A DNA stretch of 9,154 nucleotides from contig JAJZCU010000053.1 in the NCBI GenBank assembly GCA_021828935.1, positions 1 through 9,154 of the forward strand. Reading direction: 5' to 3'. Numbering within the stretch: position 1 is the first letter of the stretch; each line of letters starts with the position of its first letter. This DNA comes from Planctomycetota bacterium. GTDB taxonomy: Bacteria > Planctomycetota > Phycisphaerae > WQYP01. Below are positions 1 through 6,587 of the stretch, piece after piece. The position numbers and the translations under genes are program-made. A model generated the notes under the pieces. It ran no database searches, was not told the origin of the DNA, and saw only the letters and a list, made by a program, of their open reading frames with translations.

Positions 1-296
1 CCCGAAACATAAAACAGGCGGGGGGCAAGGCGTTCCCAATCGCCGGCCTCTAAAAACTCCGGGCAAAACATTTGTAATTGTTCATGCACATATTCACGAA
101 ACGAATCATGCGTAAGTTCAGTGCGGGCTACGCCAATAACGGCGGTGTGTTCCGATAGAAAATTGCGTTTTCGCAGGTTCAACAGCGCCGGGAGCAATTT
201 CCGGCGCGTTAAATCGCCCGAGGCGCCAAAGATGACCATGAGGCACGGGTCGGCGGGCCGGGGCGCAGCGGGAAGACTGTGATTGTTATCAGGCAT
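1..296 (-). CDS. zwf: Glucose-6-phosphate 1-dehydrogenase, N-terminal part (runs off the left edge)
   Basis: This enzyme oxidises glucose 6-phosphate to 6-phosphogluconolactone with NAD(P)+, the first step of the oxidative pentose phosphate pathway, in the cytosol. Only the first 98 codons are present. The call rests on the family's N-terminal dinucleotide-binding signature, VIFGASGDLTRRKLLPALLN at residues 21-40 (GxxGDLxxRKLLPAL), followed by a second beta strand AVIGVART and a helix (DSFREYVHEQL) as expected. The ATG at 296 puts the signature about 20 residues from the start, normal for the family. The Shine-Dalgarno sequence is weak (GGA about 8 nt upstream). The gene lies 47 nt downstream of gnd on the same strand, so the two are probably co-transcribed. 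Seen: the signature. Known: family function. Inferred: operon. The catalytic His/Asp region lies outside the window. Confidence 0.95.
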   Translation of the reverse strand, partial: MPDNNHSLPAAPRPADPCLMVIFGASGDLTRRKLLPALLNLRKRNFLSEHTAVIGVARTELTHDSFREYVHEQLQMFCPEFLEAGDWERLAPRLFYVS

Positions 297-343
297 TGCG
301 AATTTCCAATGAGGCGATACATAAATTAGCAGCGGGCGATAGG

Positions 344-1324
344 TCATCCGCCGGCGGGCGGCTTTTCCTGATGTCCGCCAAATTTCTCCCGCATGGCCGA
401 AAGCACCTTCTCACTGAATGTGTGCGTTTGGCGCGAACGGAACCGGGCATATAGCGCTGCGGAAAGCACCTCCGCGGGAACGGCCTCTTCAATGGCGGCG
501 GCAATGGTCCACCGGCCCTCGCCGGAATCCTGCACGAACCCAGTATAGCGGGCCAGTTCCGGGTCTTCGGCCATGGCGGAGGAAGTTAAGTCCAAAAGCC
601 ACGAGGAAATCACGCTGCCGCGGCGCCACACTTCGGCAATGTCGCCAACGTTCAGGGTATAGCGCAATTCGGGCTCGAGTTCCTCGCTTTGGGCATGGCG
701 CAGAATGTCAAAACCCTCCGCATAAGCCTGCATGAGTCCATATTCAATGCCGTTGTGAATCATTTTTACAAAATGCCCGGCGCCGGAAAGGCCGCAATAA
801 AGATAGCCCTGTTCCGCCGTGTTCGCGCTGCGGTGCGGCGTAAGCGGTATGTTTCCCTGGCCGGGGGCCAACGTCTTAAAAATTGGATCCAGGCGATCAA
901 CAACATCGCGCGGGCCGCCAATCATGAGGCAGTAGCCGCGTTCAAGCCCCCACAGGCCGCCGCTGGTGCCGACATCCACATAGCGGATGCCGCTGGCCCG
1001 CAGCATGGCGGCGCGGCGCACATCGTCTTTGTAAAAGGAATTGCCGCCATCAATAATAACATCATCCGCCGCCAACAAGTGGCTCAGCGCCTGCACGTTG
1101 CTTTCGGTGGGTTCGCCCGCGGGCACCATCAGCCAGACGGCCCGGGGAGGCCGCAATTGCTTCACAAGCGCCTCGAGCGTCTCGGCCCCGCCGGCGCCCT
1201 GTGCCTGCATTTCACGCACTTTCTCGGTCACGCGCTCGTACACAACAACTTCATGTCCGCCGGCCATCAGCCGCTTGGTCATGTTGGCGCCCATGCGCCC
1301 CAGTCCAACCATTCCAATTTGCAT
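344..1324 (-). CDS. gnd: 6-phosphogluconate dehydrogenase, decarboxylating, short form
   Basis: The enzyme converts 6-phosphogluconate to ribulose 5-phosphate and CO2, the third step of the oxidative pentose phosphate pathway, in the cytosol. The protein has 326 residues, matching the short (about 300-330 aa) GntZ/YqeC-type subfamily rather than the about 470-aa classical enzyme. Visible motifs are the Rossmann fingerprint GLGRMG (7-12), [11 protein letters not shown] (91-101), [14 protein letters not shown] (117-130), the catalytic helix [14 protein letters not shown] (183-196, with K187, N191 and E195 as likely substrate residues), and SGEGRWT (267-273). Residue E30 ends the second beta strand (VVVYER); an acidic residue there usually favours NAD+ over NADP+, an inference here. 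The ATG at 1324 is chosen because the Rossmann motif must begin at the N-terminus. The frame stays open to 1513, but that extension is basic and unlike the family. zwf follows 47 nt downstream. Confidence 0.95.
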   Translation of the reverse strand: MQIGMVGLGRMGANMTKRLMAGGHEVVVYERVTEKVREMQAQGAGGAETLEALVKQLRPPRAVWLMVPAGEPTESNVQALSHLLAADDVIIDGGNSFYKDDVRRAAMLRASGIRYVDVGTSGGLWGLERGYCLMIGGPRDVVDRLDPIFKTLAPGQGNIPLTPHRSANTAEQGYLYCGLSGAGHFVKMIHNGIEYGLMQAYAEGFDILRHAQSEELEPELRYTLNVGDIAEVWRRGSVISSWLLDLTSSAMAEDPELARYTGFVQDSGEGRWTIAAAIEEAVPAEVLSAALYARFRSRQTHTFSEKVLSAMREKFGGHQEKPPAGG

Positions 1325-1633
1325 GTTATTCCGTCCAATTCTTCTAAAGGTTTCTCTGGATTCCAAAACACGTCCGTGATCATAGCGGAATTTCGCCGCC
1401 GGGGGCCAGCGTGCGCGCCGGGGCCGGATTCCCGGTAAATCTGAACGGTCGGCGACAATTTGATCCGTCAGAAGGGACACCACACGGCGACTGGATATGA
1501 AATGTTTGTCCATATGGCCCGGATGGCGTCGTTGGTATAATTCTCTTGCTCGCCGCGACCGATTTGCATTAGTAAACGGGAAAACCGGCGGTGAAAAACT
1601 GACAACACCACCAACCCCTGGCTCGGAACGCGC
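1325..1633. other. Divergent intergenic region between gnd and the SDR gene
   Basis: This 309-nt spacer separates gnd (leftward) from the SDR gene (rightward), so both promoters should lie here. On the plus strand there is a good extended -10 at 1533-1541 (separate entry). For the leftward gnd the best -10-like hexamer I find is TATGAT, read on the minus strand at 1384-1379, but no acceptable -35 lies 16-18 nt upstream, so I do not list it as a promoter. The minus-strand gnd frame is open up to 1513, but its sequence there does not look like protein of this family. I see no terminator, operator palindrome or RNA gene. Confidence 0.5.
1533..1541 (+). promoter_or_regulatory. Extended -10 promoter candidate for the SDR gene
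   Basis: The sequence TGGTATAAT contains a perfect sigma-70 -10 hexamer (TATAAT, 1536-1541) preceded by the TGn extension that lets a promoter work with a poor -35. The -35 position 17 nt upstream (TATGGC) matches poorly, and the nearest TTG element (TTGTCC, 1506-1511) is 24 nt away, too far. Transcription would begin near 1548, leaving about 85 nt of untranslated leader before the ATG at 1634. Seen: the hexamer. Inferred: activity. Confidence 0.4.
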
Positions 1634-2446
1634 ATGCGAAAAATCCCTTTGAAAGGCCGCACAATTGTTATTACCGGCGCGTCATCAGGCATTGGCGCGG
1701 CCTTGGCGCTGGCGTTGGCGCCGGAACAGGTAAATTTGGTATTGGCGGCGCGGCGCATGGACAAGCTGCGGCAGGTGGCGGAGCAGGTGCGCACGGGCGG
1801 CAGCGCCGCGCTGGCGCTGGAGTGCGATGTGGGCAAACGCGAACAGGTGCAGGCGCTGGTGGCCGCAGCCCTGGAGAAGTTCTCGCGATTGGATGTAATG
1901 GTGGCAAACGCCGGATTTGGTTTTTTGGCGCCGCTGGAACGCACCACCGATGCACAAATGGACGAAATTATCCGCGTGAATGTTCTCGGTACATGGTACG
2001 CCATGGCCGAAAGCATACCGGTGATGCGGCGGCAACGCAGCGGGCATTTGGTATTAATGTCCTCGGCGGCGGCGCGGCGCGGGTTGCCGCTGATGGGACC
2101 GTATGCCATGACCAAGGCGGCACAGCTTTCTTTGGCGGAGGCGGCGCGGGCGGAACTGGCCGGTACGGGCATTTATGTCAGCAGCGTACATCCCATTTCC
2201 ACCGCCACAGAGTTTTTTGATACCGCTTCCCAGCGCAGCCGAGCGCCGGTTGGCGGAATGGGCCACACGCAAAGCGCCCAAACCGTGGCCCGGAAGGTGG
2301 TGCGGCTGCTGGAACGCCCGCGGCCGGAACTGTGGCCGTTCGGCCCGGCGCGCCTCGGCCTGGGCATTGCCGCACTGTGGCCGGGCCTTGCCGATTATTT
2401 TATGGCGCGTTCCCCCATGGCCCGCAACAGCCGGGGGGAAAAATAA
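1634..2446 (+). CDS. Short-chain dehydrogenase/reductase (classical SDR), substrate unknown
   Basis: This is a 270-residue NAD(P)-dependent oxidoreductase of the classical SDR family, probably cytosolic. In order it shows the cofactor motif TGASSGIG (14-21), the adenine-pocket DV (65-66), NAG (92-94), the structural Asn in VNVLG (N116), and the catalytic Ser144, Tyr157 and Lys161 (SSAAA...YAMTK), with the family's usual 13-residue Ser-Tyr spacing. Arg40-Arg41 after the second beta strand (LAARR) suggest preference for NADP(H). The C-terminus (about 235-262) is hydrophobic with tryptophans and may form the substrate lid or touch a membrane. The start is the first ATG before the Rossmann fold. 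Its Shine-Dalgarno is weak (CGGAA). The next gene begins 57 nt downstream on the same strand. The substrate cannot be told from sequence; SDRs act on many alcohols, ketones and sugars. Confidence 0.9.
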   Translation: MRKIPLKGRTIVITGASSGIGAALALALAPEQVNLVLAARRMDKLRQVAEQVRTGGSAALALECDVGKREQVQALVAAALEKFSRLDVMVANAGFGFLAPLERTTDAQMDEIIRVNVLGTWYAMAESIPVMRRQRSGHLVLMSSAAARRGLPLMGPYAMTKAAQLSLAEAARAELAGTGIYVSSVHPISTATEFFDTASQRSRAPVGGMGHTQSAQTVARKVVRLLERPRPELWPFGPARLGLGIAALWPGLADYFMARSPMARNSRGEK

Positions 2447-2459
2447 GGACGCCGTGCCG

Positions 2460-2507
2460 ATGGGAACCTGCATTAGCCGTATTTTGGGAAACATCACAGC
2501 CGCATGA
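2460..2507 (+). CDS. Candidate 15-codon leader ORF overlapping the next gene by ATGA
   Basis: A short frame encodes MGTCISRILGNITAA and stops at TGA 2505-2507. The stop overlaps the ATG of the secreted-protein gene (2504-2506) in the arrangement ATGA typical of translational coupling. It has a good Shine-Dalgarno, AAGGA at 2445-2449, which overlaps the SDR stop codon and lies 10 nt before the ATG. The downstream gene has no Shine-Dalgarno at the proper distance, so ribosomes ending here could restart on it. Seen: frame, ribosome site and overlap. Inferred: function. A chance origin is possible, as such short frames are common. An in-frame GTG at 2454 is an alternative start. Confidence 0.3.
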   Translation: MGTCISRILGNITAA

Positions 2508-3976
2508 AAATGAAAAAAGCAAAGTGTTGTCGGCGCCTCGGCGCCATCGCGGTGTTGGGCATCGCGGTTTCGGTGGCCGCAAAGCCAGCGACGCGGCAAT
2601 TGCAATGGAAGGGCATGCCGCTGGAGCGCAGCACCACGTTCATCACCGGTCCGTTGTACCCCGATGGCTCGGTGGATTACATCGCCGCATACAACATGAT
2701 GGTGGGGAAAGGCGTCACGGCAAAAAACAATGCGGCGCTGGGGCTGATCCGGGCGTTTGGCAACACGCGGCATGTGCTGGGCAGGCATTGGAAGCAAATA
2801 CTAACGGCGCTACATCTTCCGCTGCACGGGTTGCCCAAGCACGGGGTGATTTCATACGGCAGGTGGCTGGCCGCGCATCGGAAGGGGCCGCGAAAACCCT
2901 TCGGGGTCTCAACATGGGGCCATCGGTGGTCCGCCAAGAAGCGGCCAAGGCTGGCTGAATATATTACAGCCATGGCGCCATATTTACGAGAAATTCGGCG
3001 GGCTGTGAAGCTTCCACGGTATTATTTGCCAATGGCGAACCCGCGTCGCGAGCATCGATTTATCAATGGCAAAATAAAGTCGCTGCCGGCTTTCGATCAC
3101 GCGGGGGGCGCCCTGACCCGGCAGGCGATGTTGGAACTGGCCGCGGGAAATATTCGCGCCTGCCGCCGGAACATTATCGCCGATTACCGTCTGGCGGCGC
3201 TTCTTTCACAACGTACTGGAATTATCGAGTCGCTGGTCGCCATGCACATTACCGCGCTGGGATGCGCCGCGCAAGCTGCGTTGGCAAAGGAATTGTGTCG
3301 GCGGCGGCCGCGGACATCCTGGAAGAAGTGGAAGATTGCGCAGCCTCACCTCAGCCCGGTCTGGTTCGCCATTTATACCGAGGATCGCTTTATGGCGCTG
3401 GATACGGCTTTCGCAGTCTTTGAACGCGGGCCACATGTGTTGGGACTTTTCGCGAGCCATACAGCCAGGATACACCCGCGCGACAAGACGTGGGTTTTCC
3501 AGCAGATAAATTTCCAGTTCAATAGGATCGCGAGGCTGGCGAGGGTTCGCAATTTTAAGCAGCTCCAAAAGCAGCTTTTGATCCTCAAAAACTTAACGCG
3601 ACACCGGTCAAAACTAAAGTCTGCAAATCCCGGCTCTCCCGATATTATTTATCACGCTATTGTCAGCCCTTTGCGAAATACTCTCCCGCCCATATTGCGG
3701 TGGAACTTACAGTCCCGCGCCGCCCGCCGTGTGGCGCGCATCGCCTTGGCATTGGCCATGTACCACGCCCGCCACAAGGTCTTTCCCAAAAGTTTGAAAC
3801 GGCTTCAGGGAAAGTTTATGCGAACAGTGCCGCGCGACCCGTTTACCGGGAAAATGTTCGTGTACACGCATTCCCCGGCCGGCTGCGTGCTGCAAAGCGT
3901 TGGACCCGGTGGGAAATATAAAAGCACGTGGCGTTGGAAACAGGACAATGGCATGGGCGTGCGGCTTCCAAATTGA
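2504..3976 (+). CDS. Secreted hypothetical protein, planctomycete-type, 490 aa
   Basis: I do not recognise a function. The N-terminus is a likely Sec signal peptide: a basic n-region (KMKKAKCCRR), a hydrophobic core at 12-25, and probable cleavage near SVAA-KP (23-28). The mature part has the segment YPDGSVDYIAAYN (52-64) then GVTAKNNAALGLIRAFG (70-86), which resembles 'DYVAA.N....GVTPENNA' stretches I associate with uncharacterised planctomycete proteins. The C-terminus (about 408-472) carries ALALAMYHARHKVFPKSLKR followed by VPRDPFTGKMFVYTH and LQSVGPGGK. This pattern also recurs in that phylum and vaguely recalls the periplasmic end of type II pseudopilins. The middle is helical and very rich in Arg and Lys. 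No catalytic motif is evident. It lies 57 nt after the SDR gene; a leader ORF overlaps its start codon. An ATG two codons later (2510) is an alternative start. Confidence 0.8.
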   Translation: MKMKKAKCCRRLGAIAVLGIAVSVAAKPATRQLQWKGMPLERSTTFITGPLYPDGSVDYIAAYNMMVGKGVTAKNNAALGLIRAFGNTRHVLGRHWKQILTALHLPLHGLPKHGVISYGRWLAAHRKGPRKPFGVSTWGHRWSAKKRPRLAEYITAMAPYLREIRRAVKLPRYYLPMANPRREHRFINGKIKSLPAFDHAGGALTRQAMLELAAGNIRACRRNIIADYRLAALLSQRTGIIESLVAMHITALGCAAQAALAKELCRRRPRTSWKKWKIAQPHLSPVWFAIYTEDRFMALDTAFAVFERGPHVLGLFASHTARIHPRDKTWVFQQINFQFNRIARLARVRNFKQLQKQLLILKNLTRHRSKLKSANPGSPDIIYHAIVSPLRNTLPPILRWNLQSRAARRVARIALALAMYHARHKVFPKSLKRLQGKFMRTVPRDPFTGKMFVYTHSPAGCVLQSVGPGGKYKSTWRWKQDNGMGVRLPN

Positions 3977-4075
3977 ATCGCGTGTGCCATGCGCTTCGGC
4001 GCGCCGACCAAACCAGCACCGCACGCTCCCCCAAACGCGAATGATGTGGCCTATTATACAGGCGGAATATTTCTT

Positions 4076-4081
4076 GAAGGA
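4076..4081 (+). promoter_or_regulatory. Ribosome binding site that fixes a GTG start
   Basis: GAAGGA sits 8 nt before the GTG at 4090. It is the strongest Shine-Dalgarno in the plus-strand left half of the window and supports GTG rather than a later in-frame codon as the start. The 113-nt gap upstream (3977-4089) also holds a small GCGC-TTCG-GCGC hairpin at 3991-4002 and a TATTAT -10-like hexamer at 4052-4057, without a fitting -35. The FNT gene may therefore have its own promoter, but this is weak. Confidence 0.6.
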
Positions 4082-4089
4082 CCACCGCC

Positions 4090-4998
4090 GTGGAACAGCC
4101 GCAGCACCAACCGTCTGAACAAGAACCAGCTGCGCCCCATCCGCCCTCTGCGGTCCAACAGGATTCCCAACAAAAATCTGACTTGAAGACCGACGATAGC
4201 GGCGAGGCAAAGAAGTCGTACAATCAAATCTTAAGCGAGGAAGTCACTGAAGGGCTGCACGCGCAACAACGCTCTTTTCCGGCCCTGGCCTTTTCGGGGC
4301 TTTCGGCCGGTTTGGATATTGGTTTTAGCGTGTTGCTAATGACCACAGCGATGGCCGCCGCCGGGAGCCATCACCACAATCTGTTTTACAAACTGGTGGT
4401 GGCCAGCAGCTATTCAGTGGGATTCGTTTTTGTGGCGCTGGGCCGGTCCGAATTGTTTACGGAACAAACCACATTGGCGGTGCTCCCGGTGCTAAGCGGG
4501 CAAAGTAGTTTTGCCAGCCTGCTGCGGCTGTGGGGCATTGTTTACGTGGCCAACATCCTGGGCGCAATAGGCTTCGCGGCGTTGTTGGCGCACATTGGGC
4601 CCGAAGCGGGCTTTGCCCACCGATCGGACTTTCGCCGCGTGGCGCAGCGGCTGGTGAAACCCGATGGCGAGGCCTTGTTTGTCAGCGCGTTACTGGCGGG
4701 CTGGCTCATGGGCCTGCTGTCGTGGCTGGTCACGGCAGCGCGCGATACGATCAGCCAAATCATCATCGTGTGGATCGTCGCGAGCAGCATCGGTTTCGCG
4801 CATTTGGCCCACGCCATCGCCGGGTCCGTTGAAGTGCTGTCGGGCCTGTTTGCGGGCCAGGGCATTACGTGGCTTGATTACGGGCATTTTTTATTCTGGG
4901 CGACCCTGGGCAACGCCGTCGGCGGAACGGTTTTCGTCGCGTTGCTGAAGTACAGCCAGGCGTTGCATGATCCGACCAACGCAAAGCGTCAGCTGTGA
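4090..4998 (+). CDS. Formate/nitrite transporter (FNT) family protein, YfdC-like
   Basis: This 302-residue inner-membrane protein belongs to the FNT channel family (FocA, NirC), closest in appearance to the YfdC branch. Those proteins form pentamers of six-helix protomers passing small monovalent anions; the YfdC substrate is, to my knowledge, unsettled. Residues 1-42 are a hydrophilic, Gln/Pro/Asp-rich cytosolic tail. SYNQILSEEVTEG (43-55) precedes six hydrophobic segments at about 65-90, 98-118, 142-169, 195-216, 222-256 and 265-287. Family marks are FSGLSAGLDIGF (68-79), LGRSELFTEQTTL (117-129), GFAHLAH (235-241, whose His238 aligns with the central pore histidine of FocA) and GNAVGG (274-279). 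LAGWLMG (202-208) has Gly where FocA has Asn. The start is GTG, backed by a strong ribosome site. The gene ends convergently with the glycosidase. Nearby genes give no hint of formate or nitrite metabolism. Confidence 0.9.
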   Translation: MEQPQHQPSEQEPAAPHPPSAVQQDSQQKSDLKTDDSGEAKKSYNQILSEEVTEGLHAQQRSFPALAFSGLSAGLDIGFSVLLMTTAMAAAGSHHHNLFYKLVVASSYSVGFVFVALGRSELFTEQTTLAVLPVLSGQSSFASLLRLWGIVYVANILGAIGFAALLAHIGPEAGFAHRSDFRRVAQRLVKPDGEALFVSALLAGWLMGLLSWLVTAARDTISQIIIVWIVASSIGFAHLAHAIAGSVEVLSGLFAGQGITWLDYGHFLFWATLGNAVGGTVFVALLKYSQALHDPTNAKRQL

Positions 4999-5016
4999 GC
5001 GGCGAGCGTTTCGGTG

Positions 5017-5065
5017 GGCGGTCATTCCCCCGCCATGTGATGAATTGCAGTGATGAACACATGGC
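5017..5065. repeat. Overlapping inverted repeats in the convergent gap
   Basis: The 71-nt gap between two converging genes contains two palindromes sharing bases. The first is GGCGG (5017-5021) with CCGCC (5030-5034). The second is a perfect 8-bp repeat, GCCATGTG (5032-5039) with CACATGGC (5058-5065), around an 18-nt loop. They share bases 5032-5034, so only one can fold at once. The location suits a bidirectional transcription stop, but neither is followed by a T-run on either strand, so I do not call an intrinsic terminator. Confidence 0.35.
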
Positions 5066-5069
5066 CGCT

Positions 5070-6257
5070 TCACACCAGCATCAACGCGGAGCTGCCAGCG
5101 GGGTGAATTTCGCGCCACTCGTGAATTAAGTGCCGGTAGTGTTTACCCACCTTGCGCATCTTACGGTTCAAATCGTACAGGCCCACCGGGTTTACCACAT
5201 GGTCGTCTTTTCGCAGGCCGTTTTCCCAGTCCATCTGGTCGGTGAGGCTGTACCAGGTGAAGCCGACAATGGGCACGCCGTCCTGCCGCAGGCGCAACAT
5301 GCAGTTCCATTCCTTCCACAGCCACTGCACGGAACCATCCTTTTCCCACAGGTTGGTTTCCGTGTGCATGATGGGCAGGCGGTAGCGGTGGTAGTATTGC
5401 GAAGCGATGACATAATAACCAAAAAACTCGCCGGATGGCACGGTCTTGCCGTCGGGCCGGAGCAGGTGTTCATTGGTAACATAATAATCGGTGCCCATGA
5501 TGCAGCGGAATTTCAGTCGCTGGTTCATAAAATAGTCATATTCATTTTCTTCCATGCCGTTATCAATGAGATACCGGTATATTTCCGCCGCCACCTGGTG
5601 GCCGTAGGTTAAGTCCAGTGGAAGAAAACGGCGCTGGTTGTAAAAATGGGCCTGCTTGAGCATCTTGGGGCTGGAAGGGTGCGTGTATTCGGAGGATTCG
5701 CTTTGAATGAAAATGGCGTCGGGCACATGTTTTAGAATGGCGTACATGCCTAATAAATTGGCCTTGCACAGATTCATGGTGGCGCGGACAAACGCCCGTT
5801 CCGACATGAGCCGTTCATTCCACCACCCAAAGCGCGCCGAGAACAGGGTGGTCACCAGAATTTCATTCACCGGCGTCCAATGTCTAACATCGGGATAGCG
5901 CTGGGCAAACGCGCCGGCATATTCAGCGAAGTATTGGGGAAAATCGCGGTTCTGAAAGTTGCCCAGCCAGTCCGGCAACCCAAAGTGCAGCAAGTCCATG
6001 ATGGGCGCGATGCCCAGGCGGCGCATCTCCGCCACGACCTCGTCAACCCATGTCCAGTCATATTTTCCGGGCGCCAGAAATGTTTTATAAATTGCCGGAC
6101 CCCAGCGCAAATCGGTGATGCGCATCTCACGCACCAGCGCCAAGTCTTCCTTCCAACGCGTGTAATGCCCGCACTTGTCCATTTCGTCGACGCGTTTGCC
6201 GCGCGCAATCGTGGGATAACTATTCTCAATGCCGGTGGCGAACATGAAACCGGGCAT
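5070..6257 (-). CDS. Family 1 glycoside hydrolase (beta-glucosidase-like)
   Basis: This 395-residue enzyme is predicted to hydrolyse a beta-linked sugar by the retaining mechanism of GH1. The acid/base site is TPVNEI (128-133, Glu132, matching TxNEP) and the nucleophile site is MHTETN (297-302, Glu300, matching xTENG). WYSLTDQMDWENG (335-347) matches the sugar-binding WSLxDxFEWxxG motif, followed by NPVGLYDLN. DLRWG (49-53) and MDLLHFGLPDWL (87-98) match early TIM-barrel strands (RxSxxW; xTLxHxDLPxxL). It is shorter than typical GH1 (about 450 aa) and has no signal peptide, so it is probably cytosolic. GH1-like domains of this kind also occur fused to RmlD-type reductases; none is fused here. 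The ATG at 6257 is supported by GAAGGA 8 nt upstream. It overlaps by one base (TGATG) the stop of a weak upstream frame. The substrate is not deducible. Confidence 0.88.
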   Translation of the reverse strand: MPGFMFATGIENSYPTIARGKRVDEMDKCGHYTRWKEDLALVREMRITDLRWGPAIYKTFLAPGKYDWTWVDEVVAEMRRLGIAPIMDLLHFGLPDWLGNFQNRDFPQYFAEYAGAFAQRYPDVRHWTPVNEILVTTLFSARFGWWNERLMSERAFVRATMNLCKANLLGMYAILKHVPDAIFIQSESSEYTHPSSPKMLKQAHFYNQRRFLPLDLTYGHQVAAEIYRYLIDNGMEENEYDYFMNQRLKFRCIMGTDYYVTNEHLLRPDGKTVPSGEFFGYYVIASQYYHRYRLPIMHTETNLWEKDGSVQWLWKEWNCMLRLRQDGVPIVGFTWYSLTDQMDWENGLRKDDHVVNPVGLYDLNRKMRKVGKHYRHLIHEWREIHPAGSSALMLV

Positions 6258-6562
6258 CAGTAAAATCCTTCAGGCCCGCTGCGGAGCACGCCGATGGGCG
6301 TTACCGCGCGGCGCAATACATTTTTGGAGAAGCAGGGGCGGATGGCCGATAGCATGGGCAATGGCTGGATGCACCACTTGCGGATCACTGCAACGCAACG
6401 CGCGTCTATCGCCTCGCCCTCGGCCGGCACCCAGACCGATTCGCGGCGGTCCGTGATCGGCGGAGATGCACCGAAAGAATCGCTTTCGGTGAGGACCGCT
6501 AAGACAGCGCGCAGACGCCACTGTGTCGCGTCCCTGCGAGACGTGTGTTGTTGCAGCAACAC
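6257..6562 (-). CDS. Doubtful 101-codon ORF directly upstream of the glycosidase
   Basis: The minus-strand frame is open from 6673 to the TGA at 6257-6259, with a GTG at 6562 as first usable start. Points for it: GC-rich third positions similar to the genuine genes, and a stop overlapping the glycosidase ATG as TGATG, with that gene's ribosome site inside its last codons. Points against: no ATG near the start, no Shine-Dalgarno before the GTG, a Cys/Arg-rich product with no recognisable domain, and an equally open frame on the opposite strand (6294-6704). It overlaps the candidate small gene at 6588-6800 in the +1 frame. I cannot decide between a short gene, a frameshifted remnant and chance. 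Confidence 0.2.
   Translation of the reverse strand: MLLQQHTSRRDATQWRLRAVLAVLTESDSFGASPPITDRRESVWVPAEGEAIDARCVAVIRKWCIQPLPMLSAIRPCFSKNVLRRAVTPIGVLRSGPEGFY
6469..6491. repeat. Perfect 9-bp hairpin, loop 5
   Basis: CACCGAAAG (6469-6477) and CTTTCGGTG (6483-6491) are exact reverse complements around AATCG. No T-run follows on either strand, so it is not an intrinsic terminator. It belongs to the palindrome-rich stretch upstream of the glycosidase. A weaker one, GTGTTG/CAACAC, lies at 6545-6562. Confidence 0.6.
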
Positions 6563-6587
6563 GATAGCGACAAAGCGTCGGTACTTT

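Noticed and set aside
689..1438. 249-codon plus-strand frame opposite gnd
   Set aside because: It is antisense to a clear enzyme gene and its product has the low-complexity His/Ala/Arg look of a shadow frame.
1325..1513. 63-residue N-terminal extension of gnd to an ATG at 1513
   Set aside because: The Rossmann motif begins right after the Met at 1324, where the family starts; the extension is basic and has no family-like sequence.
2054..2797. 247-codon minus-strand frame across the SDR and secreted-protein genes
   Set aside because: It spans two supported genes on the other strand and the gap between them, with His/Arg/Pro-rich nonsense composition.
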